From NCBI RefSeq assembly GCF_000004195.4, contig NC_030680.2, positions 150,330,045 to 150,394,044 of the forward strand: DNA of 64,000 bases, read 5' to 3'. Positions 45,372-55,866 of the stretch are shown here, one piece after another (the first letter of the stretch is position 1; the number at the start of each line of letters is the position of its first letter). A model generated the notes under the pieces. The model ran no database searches and had not been told where the DNA came from. It saw only the letters and a list, made by a program, of their open reading frames with translations. Both the position numbers and the translations under genes were made by a program. The stretch is from Xenopus tropicalis. Its lineage: Eukaryota; Chordata; Amphibia; Anura; Pipidae.

Positions 45372-46922
45372 TAGTGTGTATAGTGTATAGTAGTGTCTTT
45401 GTGGGTAAATAATTATTGTGTATTGTGAATAGTAGTGTCTTTGGGGGTAAATAATTATTGTGTATTGTGTATAGTAGTGTCTTTGGGGGTAAATAATTAT
45501 TGTGTATTGTGTATAGAAGTGTCTTTGGGGGTAAATAATTATTGTGTATTGTGTATAGTAGTGTCTTTGGGGGTAAATAATTATTGTGTATTGTGTATAG
45601 TAGTGTCTTTGGGGGTAAATAATTATTGTGTATTGTGTATAGTAGTGTCTTTTGGGGTAAATAATTATTGTGTATTGTGAATAGTAGTGTCTTTGGGGGT
45701 AAATAATTATTGTGTATTGTGTATAGTAGTGTCTTTGGGGGTAAATAATTATTGTGTATTGTGAATAGTAGTGTCTTTGGGGGTAAATAATTATTGTGTA
45801 TTGTGTATAGTAGTGTCTTTGGGGGTAAATAATTATTGTGTATTGTGTATAGTAGTGTCTTTGGGGGTAAATAATTATTGTGTATTGTGTATAGTAGTGT
45901 CTTTGGGGGTAAATAATTATTGTGTATTGTGTATAGTAGTGTCTTTGGGAGTAAATAATTATTGTGTATTGTGTATAGTAGTGTCTTTGAGGGTAAATAA
46001 TTATTGTGTATTGTGTATAGTAGTCTCTTTGGGGTAAATAATTATTTTGTATTGTGTATAGTAGTGTCTTTGGGGGTAAATAATTATTGTGTATTGTGTA
46101 TAGTAGTGTCTTTGGGGGTAAATAATTATTGTGTATTGTGAATAGTAGTGTCTTTGGGGGTAAATAATTATTGTGTATTGTGTATAGTAGTGTCTTTGGG
46201 GGTAAATAATTATTGTGTATTGTGTATAGTAGTGTCTTTGGGGGTAAATAATTATTGTTTATTGCGTATAGTAGTGTCTTTGGGGGTAAATAATTATTGT
46301 GTATTGTGTATAGTAGTGTCTTTGGGAGTGAATAATTATTGTGTATTGTGTATAGTAGTGTCTTTGAGGGTAAATAATTATTGTGTATTGTGTATAGTAG
46401 TCTCTTTGGGGTAAATAATTATTTTGTATTGTGTATAGTAGTGTCTTTGGGGGTAAATAATTATTGTGTATTGTGTATAGTAGTGTCTTTGAGGGTAAAT
46501 AATTATTGTGTATTGTGTATAGTAGTCTCTTTGGGGTAAATAATTATTTTGTTTTGTGTATAGTAGTGTCTTTGGGGGTAAATAATTATCGTGTATTGTG
46601 TATAGTAGTCTCTTTGGGGTAAATAATTATTGTGTATTGTGTATAGTAGTGTCTTTGGGGGTAAATAATTATTGTGTATTGTGTATAGTAGTGTCTTTGA
46701 GGGTAAATAATTATTGTGTATTGTGTATAGTAGTCTCTTTGGGGTAAATAATTATTGTGTATTGTGTATAGTAGTGTCTTTTAGGGTAAATAATTATTGT
46801 GTATTGTGTATAGTAGTCTCTTTGGGGTAAATAATTATTTTGTATTGTGTATAGTAGTGTCTTTGGGGGTAAATAATTATTGTGTATTGTGTATAGTAGT
46901 GTCTTTGAGGGTAAATAATTAT
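45372..46922 (+). repeat. 42-bp minisatellite, about 37 copies
   Basis: Unit 'gtctttgggggtaaataatt' + 'attgtgtattgtgtatagta' + gt. Because 42 is 14 codons, an open frame (VSLGVNNYCVLCIV repeated) persists by arithmetic. Variants (gtctctttggggt, tttgaggg, attattttg) cluster, and a block of about 377 bp (45771-46037 against 46148-46414) is duplicated. It abuts the 94-bp array at 46923. Confidence 0.97.
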
Positions 46923-46924
46923 GT

Positions 46925-47612
46925 AAGTTTGCTCATAGCCTGTACAGAGAGATACCATAAAAATATGGCACATAGGGATTCCCCTGTACTAAGCACAATT
47001 CAGAAGGAACAGCCCCCTAAGGTTGCCCATAGCCTGTACAGAGAGATACCATAAAACTATGGCACATAGGGATTCCCCTGTACTAAGCACAATTCAGCAG
47101 GAACAGCCCCTAAGTTTGCTCATAGCCTGTACAGAGAGATACCATAAAACTATGGCACATAGGGATTCCCCTGTACTAAGCACAATTCAGCAGGAACAGC
47201 CCCCTAAGTTTGCCCATAGCCTGTACAGAGAGATACCATAAAACTATGACACATAGGGATTCCCTGTACTAAGCACAATTCAGCAGGAACAGCCCCCTAA
47301 GTTTGCTCATAGCCTGTACAGAGAGATACCATAAAACTATGACACATAGGGATTCCCTGTATTAAGCGCAATTCAGCAGGAACAGCCCCCTAAGTTTGCC
47401 CATAGCCTGTACAGAGAGATACCATAAAACTATGACACATAGGGATTCCCTGTAATAAGCACAATTCAGAAGGAACAGCCCCCTAAGTTTGCTCATAGCC
47501 TGTACAGAGAGATACCATAAAACTATGACACATAGGGATTCCCCTGTACTAAGCACAATTCAGCAGGAACAGCCCCCTAAGTTTGCCCATAGCCTGTACA
47601 GAGAGATACCAT
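46925..47612 (+). repeat. 94-bp minisatellite family B, site 2, about 7.3 copies
   Basis: Same unit as 12524-12935 ('ctaagcacaattcagcagga', 'gataccataaaactatggca'). It begins and ends mid-unit, and the left end fuses directly to the 42-bp array after 'gtaaataattat'. Several units have lost one C (ttccctgtac). Confidence 0.95.
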
Positions 47613-48170
47613 AACATAGTTGTAGATTGCCAGGATCACCTGACCCTCTGAGACGTGTGTATAAATGTCCCCCTCCTCGTACTGACCACTTGCCCGGGGC
47701 GAGACTCACCCTGGGGGAACCAATGAAATATTCTCACTCAATGTTTTATTTCCTACACAAGTGAGTTCCTCTTACTGATTAAATCTGGAAGATATTTTAT
47801 GAAGACGGGGCGCACAGGGGGTGCTGCTCGGAGAGATGTTCGCTCTGTATGACAATGAAATTGCCTCTGTGCTGTGATGGAGGAGACAGAGGAGAAGACG
47901 AGGCGAGATATGTCTGCGTCACGCACCATTACTGTCTGAATTAAACTTCTCCCATAAACTGTGCCTATGCGGCAAATACGAGCGGAGAGGAAGCCATTTC
48001 GTGCCCGGTGGGCGCCGGGGGAATTGCGAGGAGACACCGCGTTAAACATCCCAGTTTCAATGTCATTTACGCAGAAGTCGATTAAGACAAAATGGGGCCC
48101 TAGGTACAGTTTTGATTTGGGGCCCCCAATATAGTGACCCTCTGACTTACAGATCTGTGTTTAAGCAGTT
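47613..48170. other. Unique sequence, possible conserved non-coding DNA
   Basis: 47750-48050 is unique and CpG-containing with AT words ('ctgaattaaacttctcccat'). No gene recognised. Confidence 0.3.
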
Positions 48171-48187
48171 AGAAAAGGGGAACAGTG
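48171..48187. repeat. LINE target-site duplication, left copy
   Basis: AGAAAAGGGGAACAGTG, identical to 53891-53907. It defines the L1 insertion. Confidence 0.97.
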
Positions 48188-48197
48188 GGGGCGTGTC

Positions 48198-48206
48198 CAA
48201 GATGGC
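48198..48206 (+). promoter_or_regulatory. YY1-like site at the LINE 5' end
   Basis: CAAGATGGC at element positions 11-19 matches the YY1 consensus. Human L1 has a YY1 site at nearly the same place, where it fixes the transcription start (known for human; inferred here). Confidence 0.6.
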
Positions 48207-48346
48207 GCCGTGAGCAGTCGCACTTTTTGTAGCTCCGCGGACCCCACATGAATCCTGCCTAACACAGCCGTACCACCCATCAAAGAAGCGCTGTACACAA
48301 GCTGTAAACCAAGGGCAATAGCCTACCTACTGTGCATAAGACAGCC

Positions 48347-49255
48347 ATGGGCAAATACGGCCCCAAACCGCGAACGGAAGCTGCGGCCCGACTGGAACGC
48401 TTCGCACACGGCTCCCAGCAGCCAACGGAGCCAGCCTCTCCTCCCGACTCGCCACAGCGGCAGGTCAGTAAAGATGCACAATCGGAACCCTCTCTCAATG
48501 ACATAATGGGAGCGGTCCTTGAAAACCGGACCACCGCCACTGGCCAATTCGAAGGCCTAAAAATAGATATATCACTTATCCGCCAAGACATGCAGGCCAT
48601 ACGTGAAAGAACCACAGAGGTGGAAAACAGGGTCTCAACACTCGAGGACCAAGTGGCCCCCCTTGCTCAGAATATACAGTTAATGCAAACACAGCTGAAA
48701 CACGCATTAGATAAAAACGAGGAGCTGGAGAACAGACACAGGCGCAACAATGTAAGGATAGTGGGTCTCCCGGAAAGGGCAGAAGGGAACCAGCCAATAC
48801 AGTTTATTGAGACTTGGCTAAGGGATACTCTGGGCCCTGAAAACTTCTCCCCAGTCTTCATTATAGAAAGAGCCCACCGAGTCCCCGCAAGAATCCCCCC
48901 CCCCCGCCCGGGAGCCCCCGCTCGCCCATTCCTTCTGAGGGTTCTCAATTACAGGGATAGAGACGCCATCCTACAAAAAGCCCGCGAAAAGGGCCCAATT
49001 CAGTATAATGGCACGCATGTCTCTCTCTATCCAGACTTTTCTCCAGCCCTCCAAAAACAAAGAGCCAGCTTCCAAGGAGTCAAACGCCGACTGAGAGAAG
49101 CTAATATACCATATAGCATGCTTTATCCTGCCCGCTTAAGAATCCAGGACAATGACGCCACACAATTTTTCACCCAACCGGCAGAAGTTGATAGATGGCA
49201 AGAAACGAAAGGGCCAGGTAATCGACGCGCCCCAAGGAGCCCACGGCAACACTAA
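48347..49255 (+). CDS. L1 ORF1 protein (RNA-binding chaperone)
   Basis: 302 residues, intact. The ATG at 48347 has a strong context (gccATGG) and is preferred to the upstream GTG in the same frame. Residues 1-60 are basic and disordered (GKYGPKPRT). About 68-130 is a heptad-rich coiled coil (TTEVENRVSTLEDQVAPL). 134-225 is an RRM (NNVRIVGLPE, FLLRVLNYRDR). 226-285 is the L1 C-terminal domain (FSPALQKQRA, IPYSMLYPARLRI). In L1 elements this protein trimerises through the coiled coil, binds the LINE RNA and acts as a chaperone during target-primed reverse transcription. The tail is basic (RRAPRSPRQH). The next frame, ORF2, begins 702 bp downstream. Confidence 0.95.
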   Translation: MGKYGPKPRTEAAARLERFAHGSQQPTEPASPPDSPQRQVSKDAQSEPSLNDIMGAVLENRTTATGQFEGLKIDISLIRQDMQAIRERTTEVENRVSTLEDQVAPLAQNIQLMQTQLKHALDKNEELENRHRRNNVRIVGLPERAEGNQPIQFIETWLRDTLGPENFSPVFIIERAHRVPARIPPPRPGAPARPFLLRVLNYRDRDAILQKAREKGPIQYNGTHVSLYPDFSPALQKQRASFQGVKRRLREANIPYSMLYPARLRIQDNDATQFFTQPAEVDRWQETKGPGNRRAPRSPRQH

Positions 49256-49957
49256 CTTTCTGCACAAAGCGCTCTACAACTACGCAGACTGTACCCTCCA
49301 CCGAAGCTCGTCACAACAACCCTAGGAAAACTTCGACCTTCCCGAGGAACCTGACTAGACCCCTCTCCGGCATTACAGCAGGGATGGCCTTGGACCCCTG
49401 CACACCAGTAGACACCATGCACCACCATCTACCAGACACGACGCCGGAGGCCCTTTACAGATCCTCTCTCCCCCTGCCAAGAGCCCTACAGGGAAAAGCA
49501 AACATATGCCCCTGCCTGGCCGGAGAAAAGACATATCATGACCTAGGGACCATTTATTTATAACCTGATACCAAGATGACATTGACTGCTTCGTTGAAAA
49601 GGTGGTAAGGCTGTTTAAACTACATATTTACCCCGAATAAATCCAGGGGATGGCACCTACGTGCCAGGTATCGCAACCAACTAAGTGAAGTACAACACCA
49701 CTATAGTGCTACTTCACGAACTGACTATGTGGTACGCCACCACAAAACCGTTTGGTGTTTCAGTTATGGGTACAAGACCCACCCAAGTTTGGGGGGTGGG
49801 TAGGGAGGGAACGGGAATTAAGGGGAAACTGTTACTATGTGTTACGTGTTCTTTAACAATGCTATACATGCTAATTTGTGGTTGGTGCACTTTGTGGGGC
49901 AGGACGCAAACAAGGCCAGATATCCTCGCTATGACACCAATCCCCACAGACACATAA
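49256..49957 (+). other. LINE inter-ORF region (702 bp)
   Basis: No coding frame on the plus strand connects ORF1 to ORF2. This spacer is far longer than the few dozen bases of mammalian L1. It may hold an internal ribosome entry or re-initiation signal for ORF2, or be a decayed extension. Minus-strand frames here are by-products. Confidence 0.6.
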
Positions 49958-52900
49958 ATGGCCACATATAACATTATGTCCTGGAACATCCGGGGATTAA
50001 ATTCCAAATACAAACGAAGCCTTATGTGGATATACCTCAAAAGGCACTCCCCATCCATTTTGCTCCTGCAAGAGACACATCTGGTGGGACAAAAAACTCT
50101 AGCGCTAAAAAAACCATGGGTAGGCTGGACCTACCATGCCTCCTTTTCCACCTACTCCAGAGGTGTCTCAATACTGGTCAGAAAAAACCTCCCTTTTGAG
50201 CTCTCCCAAATAATATCTGACCACTATGGTAGATACATTCTAATAGCCTGTCTACTGGCCAACAAACCACTCATCTTAGCTAATATATATATGCCACCCC
50301 CCTTTACCACTACTTTGCTACAACATATAGGGAAAAAGCTGGCTGACTTGCCTCCTGCTCCACTTTGCATTATGGGTGATATGAACCAAGTTATGGACCT
50401 GACTAAAGACAGACTGCACTCTAACATCCAAGGCCCCACTAATCTTGCACAATGGGCAAACTCCCTAGGTCTCTCAGACATCTGGCGTTGGAAACACCCA
50501 CTAGAAAAAGCATACTCATGCCACTCCCTACCACACAAATCCTTCTCTAGAATCGACATCGCACTAGCTACAGCCGATATACTCCCACTAGTAGAGCAAA
50601 TCTCCTACTTACCACAACATCTCTCAGACCACTCCCCTCTCCTACTGCGACTCCAATGGCTTCCCAACACCACAGATAGACTTTGGAGGCTTAGCCCCCT
50701 CTGGCTCAAACACCCGGACATCGCAAGCTCCAGTAGAGAAGCATACATAGAATACTGGGAATTCAATACAGGGACTGCACCACAAGGCATAGTCTGGGAT
50801 GCTTCAAAAGCAGCCACACGCGGGTCTCTCACTGCACTAATTTCCCACGAAAGGAAGAAATCAAAGGAATCCATTACCAAAGCAGAGGAACACCTTGCAG
50901 AGACCCAACGCAACCACTTCCATAGTCCCACAACTGACACATACGAAGAAGTAAGGAGAGCTGAAGCAGCTCTAGCTAGAGAATCTACCATAATAACCAA
51001 GAAAGCCCTGCTCTATAAAACACAACACATATTTGACAAAGGGGACAAAAATAGCAAAATACTAGCTATACTAGCCAAACAACAACAGGCTTCCATAGCT
51101 GTATCACGCATACAGACCGAAACTGGTAACATAGTCCACGAGCCCTATCTGATAGCGGAAACATTTGCGTCCTACTATCAAAAGTTATATAGCTCTACAG
51201 CTACATATACAGCCCCACAACTCCGCCATTTCCTAGACTCTATACATATACCCAAACTGAGCCCCACAGAGAGAGCCTGGCTAAACGCGCCCATTACACT
51301 TGAAGAAATCACGACTGCGATACAATCCCTTCCTTCCAACAAAACACCTGGACTTGACGGACTTCCTCCAGACTGGTATAAGGCCCTGAATGACTTGGTG
51401 ACTCCCCAATTGCTAACCACACTCCAGGCTGCCTGGGACTCCCAATCACTGCCTCCATCATTTGCAGAAGCCCTAATAGTTGTAATTCCTAAAGCTGGCC
51501 GAGACCCCACCCTCTGCAGCTCCTACCGGCCAATATCACTGATTAACACGGATGCTAAAATACTAGCAAAGGTCCTAGCCACCAGACTTACCCGGGCAGT
51601 ACAAGATCTAATCCATCCAGACCAGTCAGGCTTTATGCCAGGCAGAGCGACAGACTTTAACCTCCGCCGCCTGTTCACTAACCTCCAAATAACGCATACC
51701 AATAGTGGAGCTAGGGCAGTAGCCTCCCTGGATTCAGAGAAAGCCTTTGACTCGATAGAATGGGAATACTTATGGGAGGTGTTGCGGAGATTTGGACTGG
51801 GGGCCCGCTTCATTCAGTGGCTAAAGATGCTCTACAAACACCCAATAGCTAGAGTCAGAGTGAATAACACTGTCTCACCAACATTTTCCCTACACCGTGG
51901 AACCAGACAGGGATGCCCCCTCTCTCCAACCCTCTTTGCATTGGCAATCGAACCCCTGGCCATTACCATACGCAACAACCCTAATATCAAAGGGCTAAAC
52001 TTCGCCAATGTCACCGAAAAGGTATCACTCTTTGCGGACGACATTTTGATATACCTAGCTGACTCCGGGACCTCACTGTCCACTCTACTAGAAACCATCC
52101 AGACCTTTGGCAAATACTCGGGGCTAAAAGTCAACTGGGACAAGTCCCAACTCTACCATATTGACCCTGCCCCAGTAGCACAAGCTATACCGAACACCCC
52201 ATTAAAGGAGGTCACGTCATTTAAGTACTTGGGGATACAGGTACACACGGACCCCAATACATTTAGGCAGCTCAACCTAGATCCACTAACAGACTCTCTT
52301 TCCCTGGCACTCAAAAACTGGGAGAAATTACCTCTCTCACTATGGGGCAGAGTCAATATCATTAAAATGATATATTTACCAAAGCTGCTGTACATCTTCC
52401 ACAACACTCCATATGCTATTCCACGCGCTGTGTTCAAAAAACTGAACACGATAATTAATCCATTCATATGGGCAAACAAGCCACCCCGTATTTCTTGGGA
52501 AAAACTAACATCCCCTATAGGAAAAGGAGGCCTGGGTCTCCCCCACTTTTATTTTTACTACTTAACCTCACAAATATATTATTTGCATTGGTGCTTTGCA
52601 CCTAATCCATACAACCCCAACATGCCACTCCAAGCTTCAATCCTTCATTCACTTGAGGGCCTGGGCACCTACCCCTACAGGCAAGTTTCTGACATGACAG
52701 CCCTTCCAGATGTTCTTAAAACCCCACACCAAGCATGGACCACTGCATTAAAACTACTGGGCTGCCCGTTGCCATATCCTTCACCACACCTTCCCCTGTG
52801 GAAAAACTTCCTTCTCCAGCAATTGTATGACCTGCCTGATGTGATATACTGGGCTCGCTTAGGTATTAAAAAACTATCAGACCTTCTCCTAGAAGACCAA

Positions 52901-53557
52901 TTTCCAACTCTCCAAAACCTCCAAGAGAGGACACCTGACCAACGGATCCAACTGTATAGATACCTCCAATTACGTCACGCCTTCCAAGCCCAGTTCCATT
53001 CCCTTTCCCTTACACAGGAGACCACTCCCATTGAGGAAACTTTATATTCTCCTACACCTAAAAAACTATTATCCAACCTATATAAAGTGGTAATGGAGAG
53101 CCTCCCACCACCCTTTAATCGAGCCCGCCAACTCTGGCACCAAGCTATCCCAAACCTACAGGAAGACCAATGGGAAGAAGCTATAGATACAGCCTATGAC
53201 TACCTAATCTCAATTAAGGATAGGCTTATACAATATAAATCTCTTCACCAAATTTATATAACCCCTTTGAAGCTACTGAAAATAGGAAAAAGACAGAATG
53301 ATCTCTGCCCCCGATGTGACACCCCCGGTGCAAACTTTATTCATATGATCTGGGCATGTCCCCCTATAAACAGATTTTGGAAGGATGTAATGGGCACTAT
53401 GGCTCAAGAGCTGGGCACCCCCCGAATAATTGACCCTGTAGTCTGCCTATTGGGGGTCATTGACGATATCCTCCCCACCAATGCAGCCAGAATTAGATTC
53501 CGCACGCAAAAAAGACAGTTATTATGCACTGGATGGGGAATAACTTACCTTCACTGA
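49958..53557 (+). CDS. L1 ORF2 protein: endonuclease and reverse transcriptase
   Basis: 1199 residues from ATG at 49958. Endonuclease (about 1-230): N10 in SWNIRGLN, E39 in QETH, D141/N143 in GDMN, D200 in SRID and H225 in SDH, with spacing like human L1. Reverse transcriptase (about 500-760): PKAGRDPTLCSSYRPISL, D592 in LDSEKAFD, RQGCPLSPTLF, and the catalytic FADD at 692-695. C-terminus: a CX2C-X8-H-X4-C motif (C1117, C1120, H1129, C1134). The protein nicks host DNA and copies the LINE RNA at the nick. The stop at 53557 appears premature: the -1 frame (relative to ORF2) continues to TAA at 53689-53691 with NFWRQLVDSALP and LTYETRGAMDKFEKVWSDW, a typical L1 end, so about 45 residues were probably lost by one frameshift, possibly at the A-run near 53509. 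Confidence 0.95.
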   Translation: MATYNIMSWNIRGLNSKYKRSLMWIYLKRHSPSILLLQETHLVGQKTLALKKPWVGWTYHASFSTYSRGVSILVRKNLPFELSQIISDHYGRYILIACLLANKPLILANIYMPPPFTTTLLQHIGKKLADLPPAPLCIMGDMNQVMDLTKDRLHSNIQGPTNLAQWANSLGLSDIWRWKHPLEKAYSCHSLPHKSFSRIDIALATADILPLVEQISYLPQHLSDHSPLLLRLQWLPNTTDRLWRLSPLWLKHPDIASSSREAYIEYWEFNTGTAPQGIVWDASKAATRGSLTALISHERKKSKESITKAEEHLAETQRNHFHSPTTDTYEEVRRAEAALARESTIITKKALLYKTQHIFDKGDKNSKILAILAKQQQASIAVSRIQTETGNIVHEPYLIAETFASYYQKLYSSTATYTAPQLRHFLDSIHIPKLSPTERAWLNAPITLEEITTAIQSLPSNKTPGLDGLPPDWYKALNDLVTPQLLTTLQAAWDSQSLPPSFAEALIVVIPKAGRDPTLCSSYRPISLINTDAKILAKVLATRLTRAVQDLIHPDQSGFMPGRATDFNLRRLFTNLQITHTNSGARAVASLDSEKAFDSIEWEYLWEVLRRFGLGARFIQWLKMLYKHPIARVRVNNTVSPTFSLHRGTRQGCPLSPTLFALAIEPLAITIRNNPNIKGLNFANVTEKVSLFADDILIYLADSGTSLSTLLETIQTFGKYSGLKVNWDKSQLYHIDPAPVAQAIPNTPLKEVTSFKYLGIQVHTDPNTFRQLNLDPLTDSLSLALKNWEKLPLSLWGRVNIIKMIYLPKLLYIFHNTPYAIPRAVFKKLNTIINPFIWANKPPRISWEKLTSPIGKGGLGLPHFYFYYLTSQIYYLHWCFAPNPYNPNMPLQASILHSLEGLGTYPYRQVSDMTALPDVLKTPHQAWTTALKLLGCPLPYPSPHLPLWKNFLLQQLYDLPDVIYWARLGIKKLSDLLLEDQFPTLQNLQERTPDQRIQLYRYLQLRHAFQAQFHSLSLTQETTPIEETLYSPTPKKLLSNLYKVVMESLPPPFNRARQLWHQAIPNLQEDQWEEAIDTAYDYLISIKDRLIQYKSLHQIYITPLKLLKIGKRQNDLCPRCDTPGANFIHMIWACPPINRFWKDVMGTMAQELGTPRIIDPVVCLLGVIDDILPTNAARIRFRTQKRQLLCTGWGITYLH

Positions 53558-53691
53558 ACTTCTGGAGACAGTTAGTAGATAGCGCTCTTCCGCTTGTTAA
53601 ACTTACATATGAAACAAGGGGAGCGATGGACAAATTCGAAAAAGTGTGGAGTGATTGGTGTAACCCAGACCCTCAAGGCCAGCAACCTTAA
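53558..53691 (+). pseudogene. Out-of-frame C-terminal remainder of ORF2
   Basis: In the frame that enters near 53530, codons give FWRQLVDSALPLVKLTYE and KFEKVWSDWCNPD, then TAA at 53689-53691. The aromatic/basic pattern suits the last residues of L1 ORF2. The frame differs from ORF2 by one base, so it is cut off from it in this copy. Confidence 0.75.
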
Positions 53692-53865
53692 CATATGCTG
53701 GTACCAAACAACCCCACATAGGCAAGCCTGCCACCAATGATAGAATACCATACTGTGTACAGTAATAACGACGACACTGTTAAACGACTTCTTACTTTAT
53801 TGTAACAAAATGTATAGCAACATTCATGCATCTACTTTTGTTGTTTGTTTTGATTTTGTAAAACA

Positions 53866-53871
53866 AATAAA
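53866..53871 (+). terminator. LINE polyadenylation signal
   Basis: AATAAA followed about 10 bp later by 'cctttaaaaaaaaaa' and the target duplication. Confidence 0.85.
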
Positions 53872-53890
53872 ATCTACCTTTAAAAAAAAA

Positions 53891-53907
53891 AGAAAAGGGG
53901 AACAGTG
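53891..53907. repeat. LINE target-site duplication, right copy
   Basis: AGAAAAGGGGAACAGTG, identical to 48171-48187. Confidence 0.97.
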
Positions 53908-55866
53908 ACCCCCAGCATTAAATGGCATAGTGACCCCCGGCATTAAATGGCACAGTGACCCCCGGCATTAAATGGCACAGTGACCCCCGGCATTAAATGG
54001 CACAGTGACCCCCGGCATTAAATGGCACAGTGACCCCCGGCATTAAATGGCACAGTGACCCCCAGGCATTAAATGGCACAGTGACCCCCAGCATTAAACA
54101 GCACAGTGACCCCCGGCATTAAATGGCACAGTGACCCCCGGCATTAAACGGCACAGTGACCCCCGGCATTAAACGGCACAGTGACCCCCGGCATTAAATG
54201 GCACAGTGACCCCCGGCATTAAATGGCACAGTGACCCTCGGCATTAAATGGCACAGTGACCCCCGGCATTCAATGGCACAGTGACCCCCGGCATTAAATG
54301 GCACAGTGACCCCCGGCATTAAATGGCACAGTGACCCCCGGCATTAAATGGCACAGTGACCCCCGGCATTCAATGGCACAGTGACCCCCGGCATTAAATG
54401 GCACAGTGACCCTCGGCATTAAATGGCACAGTGACCCCCGGCATTAAATGGCACAGTGACCCCCGGCATTAAATGGCACAGTGACCCCCAGCATTAAACA
54501 GCACAGTGACCCCCGGCATTAAATGGCACAGTGACCCCCGGCATTAAATGGCACAGTGACCCTCAGCATTAAATGGCACAGTGACCCCCGGCATTAAACG
54601 GCACAGTGACCCCCGGCATTAAACGGCACAGTGACCCCCGGCATTAAACGGCACAGTGACCCCCGGCATTAAATGGCACAGTGACCCTCGGCATTAAATG
54701 GCACAGTGACCCCCGGCATTCAATGGCACAGTGACCCCCGGCATTAAATGGCACAGTGACCCCCGGCATTAAATGGCACAGTGACCCCCGGCATTAAATG
54801 GCACAGTGACCCCCGGCATTCAATGGCACAGTGACCCCCGGCATTAAATGGCACAGTGACCCTCGGCATTAAATGGCACAGTGACCCCGGCATTAAATGG
54901 CACAGTGACCCCCGGCATTAAATGGCACAGTGACGCCCGGCATTAAATGGCACAGTGACCCCCGGCATTAAATGGCACAGTGACCCCCGGCATTAAATGG
55001 CACAGTGACCCCCGGCATTAAATGGCACAGTGACCCCCGGCATTAAATGGCACAGTGACCCCCGTCATTAAATGGCACAGTGACGCCCGTCATTAAATGG
55101 CACAGTGACCCCCGGCATTAAATGGCACAGTGACCCCCGGCATTAAATGGCACAGTGACCCCGGCATTAAATGGCACAGTGACCCCCGGCATTAAATGGC
55201 ACAGTGACCCCCAGGCATTAAATGGCACAGTGACCCCCAGGCATTAAATGGCAGAGTGACCCCCGGCATTAAATGGCACAGTGACCCCCGGCATTAAATG
55301 GCACAGTGACCCCCGGCATTAAATGGCAGAGTGACCCCCGGCATTAAATGGCACAGTGACCCCCGGCATTAAATGGCACAGTGACCCCCGGCATTAAATG
55401 GCACAGTGACCCCCGGCATTAAATGGCAGAGTGACCCCCGGCATTAAATGGCACAGTGACCCCCGGCATTAAATGGCACAGTGACCCCCGGCATTAAATG
55501 GCACAGTGACCCTCGGCATTAAATGGCACAGTGACCCCCGGCATTAAATGGCACAGTGACCCCCGGCATTAAATGGCACAGTGACCCTCGGCATTAAATG
55601 GCACAGTGACCCCCCGGCATTCAATGGCACAGTGACCCCCGGCATTCAATGGCACAGTGACCCCCGGCATTAAATGGCACAGTGACCCCCGGCATTAAAT
55701 GGCACAGTGACCCCCGGCATTAAATGGCACAGTGACCCCCGGCATTAAATGGCACAGTGACCCCCGGCATTAAATGGCACAGTGACCCCCGGCATTAAAT
55801 GGCACAGTGACCCCGGCATTAAATGGCACAGTGACCCCCAGCATTAAATGGCACAGTGACCCCAGC
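53901..55866 (+). repeat. 25-bp minisatellite, about 79 copies
   Basis: Unit 'ggcacagtgacccccggcat' + taaat. Variants are accctcgg, acccccagg, acgcccgg, attcaatgg, aacggc and gcagagtg. A block near 54090-54440 is repeated near 54480-54860, a longer-order duplication of about 390-400 bp. Each unit contains TGACCC, the complement of GGGTCA. Confidence 0.97.

Larger units (their letters stand above)
48188..53890 (+). mobile_element. Full-length L1-type LINE (5.7 kb), nearly intact
   Basis: Bounded by a perfect 17-bp duplication. It starts GGGGCGTGTCCAAGATGGCG, has ORF1 and ORF2, a 3' UTR with AATAAA (53866-53871) and an A-rich tail. Domain order (coiled-coil/RRM ORF1, apurinic-type endonuclease plus reverse transcriptase ORF2 with a C-terminal CCHC) is that of the L1/Tx1 group. 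A full 5' end and identical duplications indicate a recent insertion. The host site is the left edge of the 25-bp array. Confidence 0.95.

Noticed and set aside
45435..46414. Plus-strand frames of a 14-residue repeat (VSLGVNNYCVLCIV)
   Set aside because: The unit is 42 bp, a multiple of three, so an open frame is automatic.
48332..48346. Upstream GTG start of ORF1
   Set aside because: The ATG at 48347 has a strong Kozak context and gives the expected ORF1 start.
49714..50058. Minus-strand frames across the LINE and elsewhere between 48280 and 52479
   Set aside because: Antisense by-products of ORF1 and ORF2; no domains.
53901..55866. CRISPR-like array
   Set aside because: The unit has no unique spacers and the context is vertebrate; it is a minisatellite.
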